Assembly (NCBI GenBank): GCA_045616165.1 | Contig: JAZLGF010000049.1 | Span: 8,778 to 72,777, forward strand | From: RGIG5612 sp045616165 | Lineage (GTDB): Bacteria; Bacillota; Clostridia; Lachnospirales; Lachnospiraceae | Reading direction: 5' to 3' | Length of the DNA stretch: 64,000 nt | Shown: in pieces, positions 62,901-64,000 of the stretch | How the letters are laid out: the number at the start of each line of letters is the position of its first letter | How positions within the stretch are numbered: position 1 is the first letter of the stretch | Made by a program: the position numbers and the translations under genes | The notes under the pieces: model-generated | Databases searched by the model: none | Told to the model about the DNA's origin: nothing | Seen by the model: the letters and a program-made list of their open reading frames with translations, nothing else

Positions 62901-63045
62901 GCTCGAAGACATTGTAACAAGGAAGAAGAATTTGATGCTGACTGATGTTATGGCCACCGACGTCATAACGGGTTCTCAAGACGGCATTACAAAGTCCTGG
63001 GATATCAACGGCCAAACGGTTGATATAGGTATTAAGAAAAATTAA
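59926..63045 (+). CDS. ileS: Isoleucyl-tRNA synthetase
   Basis: 1039 residues from a TTG start with AAAGGAGG upstream. Class I signatures: HIGH-like GKPHIGHVLTR and KMSKSKGNAVDPFE. The editing domain (WTTTPWTLPSNTAL) and an anticodon-binding region (CRERFWAKGMEQDK) are intact. The length and lack of the C-terminal zinc finger of the ~930-residue bacterial type place it in the type-2 (eukaryote-like) IleRS group, the class linked with natural resistance to mupirocin. It charges tRNA-Ile. There is no T-box leader, unlike many Firmicute ileS genes. Confidence 0.93.
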   Translation: MYEKVNTNLNFVEREKKIEQFWKDNDIFKKSMEEKKGCPQYMFYDGPPTANGKPHIGHVLTRVIKDLIPRYWTMKGYEVPRKAGWDTHGLPVEIEVEKLLGLDGKEQIEEYGLDPFISKCKESVWKYKGMWEDFSSTVGFWADMDNPYVTYENDYIESVWWSLKQIWDKGLLYKGYKIVPYCPRCGTPLSSHEVAQGYKDVKERTAIAKFKAAGENAYFLAWTTTPWTLPSNTALCVNPKDTYVKVQQGEDFYYLAEALCDKVLGEDYTVIKKYTGKDLEFKEYHQLIDEVDYSGIQGKMHYVVCDDYVSMEDGTGIVHIAPAFGEDDSRIGRSYSLPFVQFVDGKGEMTKETPWEGIFVKKADELVLQKLREVGRLYSAPMNEHSYPFCWRCDTPLIYYARESWYIKMSDVKEDLIRNNNTVNWIPESIGKGRFGDWLENVQDWAVSRNRYWGTPLNIWECECGHRHSIGSIEELKSMSGNCPDGIELHRPYIDDVTIKCPECGKEMKRVPEVIDCWYDSGSMPFAQYHYPFENKELFESHFPADFISEAVDQTRGWFYSLMAISTLIFNKAPYKNVIVLGHVQDKDGQKMSKSKGNAVDPFESLEKHGADAIRWYFYTNSAPWLPSRFHDDAVVEGQRKFMGTLWNTYAFYVLYANIDNFSAKDYKLEPEKLSVMDRWILSKLNTLIKDVDENMQGYRIPESGRALQDFIDDLSNWYVRRCRERFWAKGMEQDKINAYMTLYTCLTTFCQVAAPFIPFMTEDIYQNLVCKDFPDSPQSIHLADFPKVNEALIDKDLEKNMEHVLDVVVMGRACRNNANVKNRQPLANMYIKAPWEMESFYTSIVADELNVKAVEMKDDVRDFSSYSFKPQLKTVGPKFGKQVGEIRNALSALDGNSAMDEINATGALKLNLTGGEVVLEKDDLLIETAQVDGYESISDYGITVVLNLNLTDELIEEGFIREMVSKIQTMRKEADFEVMDMITIYISGNDKLEDIVTRKKNLMLTDVMATDVITGSQDGITKSWDINGQTVDIGIKKN

Positions 63046-63059
63046 TTATTATTTTTAAG

Positions 63060-63085
63060 GCGGTGGCTTCGGTCACCGCTTTTTT
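63060..63085 (+). terminator. Rho-independent terminator of ileS
   Basis: GCGGTGGC pairs with GTCACCGC (one G-T) around a TTCG tetraloop, followed by six T. It lies 15 nt after the ileS stop. Confidence 0.85.
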
Positions 63086-63214
63086 AATAGGGGGTTAGCC
63101 GCTCAAGAAATTTTATGATATAGGCAATTCACAAAATTAATTTTAAAAGCATATTTTTTAAGTACCACAGATCTTAAAGTATGACGCTATATACGAGGAG
63201 GCTTTTCAACTAAG

Positions 63215-63709
63215 GTGTACGGCATAACTTTTGGGTTTGATTTAAAAAACCAAAGCCAGTTAGAAGACATCTGTGGTTTTGGTACAACAATTTGCCTAGA
63301 TATAAACAGTAAGCGCGATTTAGGATACTATAAAAAATATGCTCGTGCTTTGATAAGCGCAGCTACTACGCAAACTGATTATAAATTAATTGTCTCAATG
63401 AATAACTTTTTTACATCTATCCTCATTAAAGATATTTTTTATGTAGAAGTATTCAAAAGAATAATATCTATCCATCACAAAAATGGCGTCACTGATACAT
63501 ATGCTCAGCTTTCTGATACAGAAAATATTCTTTCTGTATTTGGATTTATACGAGTACATAGAGCCTATATTGCTTCTATATCAACTATCATGACGTTGTC
63601 ATCCGAGAAAATTACACTTATTAACGGAGAAGAAATTCCTGTAGGTAAAAAATATTTTCCAGAAGTCAAGAAAGTCTTCCTTTCCCAAGGCATTAGACTA
63701 GGCAAGTAG
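63215..63709 (+). CDS. LytTR-domain DNA-binding protein, no receiver domain
   Basis: 164 residues from a GTG start; GAGGAGG is about 13 nt upstream. The C-terminal ~100 residues form a LytTR domain: LIKDIFYVEVFKRIISIHHK, FGFIRVHRAYIASISTIMTL and the usual ending LINGEEIPVGKKYFPEVKKV. Residues 1-~60 are not a response-regulator receiver, and no phospho-aspartate is seen. Proteins of this sort control bacteriocins, competence or surface genes. It stands alone between the ileS terminator and element E, so its targets are unknown. Confidence 0.85.
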   Translation: MYGITFGFDLKNQSQLEDICGFGTTICLDINSKRDLGYYKKYARALISAATTQTDYKLIVSMNNFFTSILIKDIFYVEVFKRIISIHHKNGVTDTYAQLSDTENILSVFGFIRVHRAYIASISTIMTLSSEKITLINGEEIPVGKKYFPEVKKVFLSQGIRLGK

Positions 63710-63720
63710 TTTACTATATG

Positions 63721-63793
63721 CTCGCGGAGCAGTGTAGCTCGTTCCTGGCTCGGGTTCCAACTCGCCGATAACGAGCCACACTGCTCCGCTCGC
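63721..63793 (+). repeat. Hairpin repeat element, copy E
   Basis: Begins 12 nt after the LytTR stop, in sense. Core 63738-63775, identical in layout to the other copies, but with different arms: GCGGAGCAGTGT and ACACTGCTCCGC (12 perfect pairs). No second hairpin follows within the window. The stem could also act as a terminator, though no strong U-run follows (CTTTCTTAAATT). Confidence 0.85.
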
Positions 63794-63820
63794 TTTCTTA
63801 AATTATACTATTTCGCTCGC

Positions 63821-63920
63821 GAAGCTGACGGCGCCAGCGCTATTGAGGGCGCGCGCCTTGCTTCGCTACTTACGGCGGGTAAATCATTCGACATCAAAAC
63901 TCGGCTAGCCACCCGCCTTA
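63821..63920. other. GC-rich structured intergenic region
   Basis: Dense inverted repeats: TTCGCTCGCGAA, GGCGCC and GCGCGCGC, then GGCGGGT (63874-63880) with ACCCGCC (63911-63917) around a 30-nt loop. It looks like another stem-long-loop unit, but with a different loop from the 38-nt core. No gene is seen from 63794 to the window end. A small hairpin (TTATGGT/ACCATAA, 63972-63989) lies near the edge. Confidence 0.45.
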
Positions 63921-64000
63921 CTCTTTGAAATCAGTTAAAACCATAAACATTCCATGATTTATTATTGGCAGTTATGGTCCTAACCATAAACACGATATGT

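Noticed and set aside
49160..63793. CRISPR array
   Set aside because: The repeated cores are palindromic, thousands of bases apart and lie in different intergenic regions; there are no regular spacers and no cas genes.
63972..63989. TTATGGT/ACCATAA hairpin at the right edge
   Set aside because: Short stem without U-tract, and the following sequence is outside the window, so no function can be judged.

Overview
The window looks like chromosomal DNA of a low-GC, Gram-positive, Clostridia-type bacterium, most like Lachnospiraceae or a close relative. The reasons are AT-rich genes with AGGAGG-type ribosome sites, lipoproteins and B-repeat surface proteins, an ispE-gntR pair, a DacF-type carboxypeptidase, a fused two-domain Opp ATPase, a LytTR regulator and no outer-membrane genes. 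The species assignment is inference. No tRNA, rRNA or CRISPR array was seen.

Layout. (1) 1-1990: a likely anti-phage pair resembling IetAS, an AAA+ ATPase followed by the start of a subtilisin-like protease that runs off the left edge. (2) 2200-5400: a small lipoprotein and a secreted protein with B-repeats. (3) 5743-7290: a broken IS21-family element at the edge of a sugar locus. (4) 7436-47787: about 40 kb of glycan genes. The leftmost part (7436-12143) holds an unusual amino-acid-chemistry module: ATP-grasp, an asparagine-synthase-like PP-loop enzyme with a poly-G frameshift, and a GNAT-PLP fusion. Next (12500-23266) come a flippase, a polymerase, glycosyltransferases and all five enzymes expected for UDP-2,3-diacetamido-mannuronic acid. 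23432-35281 carries glycosyltransferases, a second polymerase, LicD, two DegT aminotransferases and a second priming transferase. 35426-38567 is a + strand glycosyltransferase plus an LtaS-like phosphoglycerol transferase. 38587-47787 has a third priming transferase, a 4,6-dehydratase, acyltransferases and a transglutaminase-like surface protein. Three priming transferases and two polymerases suggest at least two separate glycans. (5) 47871-63709: housekeeping genes (dacF, Sfp-type PPTase, opp transporter, ispE, gntR, murI, pncB, ileS) and a LytTR gene.

The most unusual signal is a family of GC-rich, interspersed hairpin elements in region 5, at 49160, 50061, 52493, 55275 and 63721. All share a 38-nt core bracketed by swappable, self-complementary arms. 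Four of the five start 2-12 nt after a stop codon in the sense direction of that gene. Three carry a second conserved hairpin, and two have terminal inverted repeats like a MITE. Other notable points are two G8 tracts in cell-surface genes (one puts its gene out of frame) and several housekeeping or glycan genes whose -10 box ends 6 nt before the ATG, which implies leaderless mRNAs.
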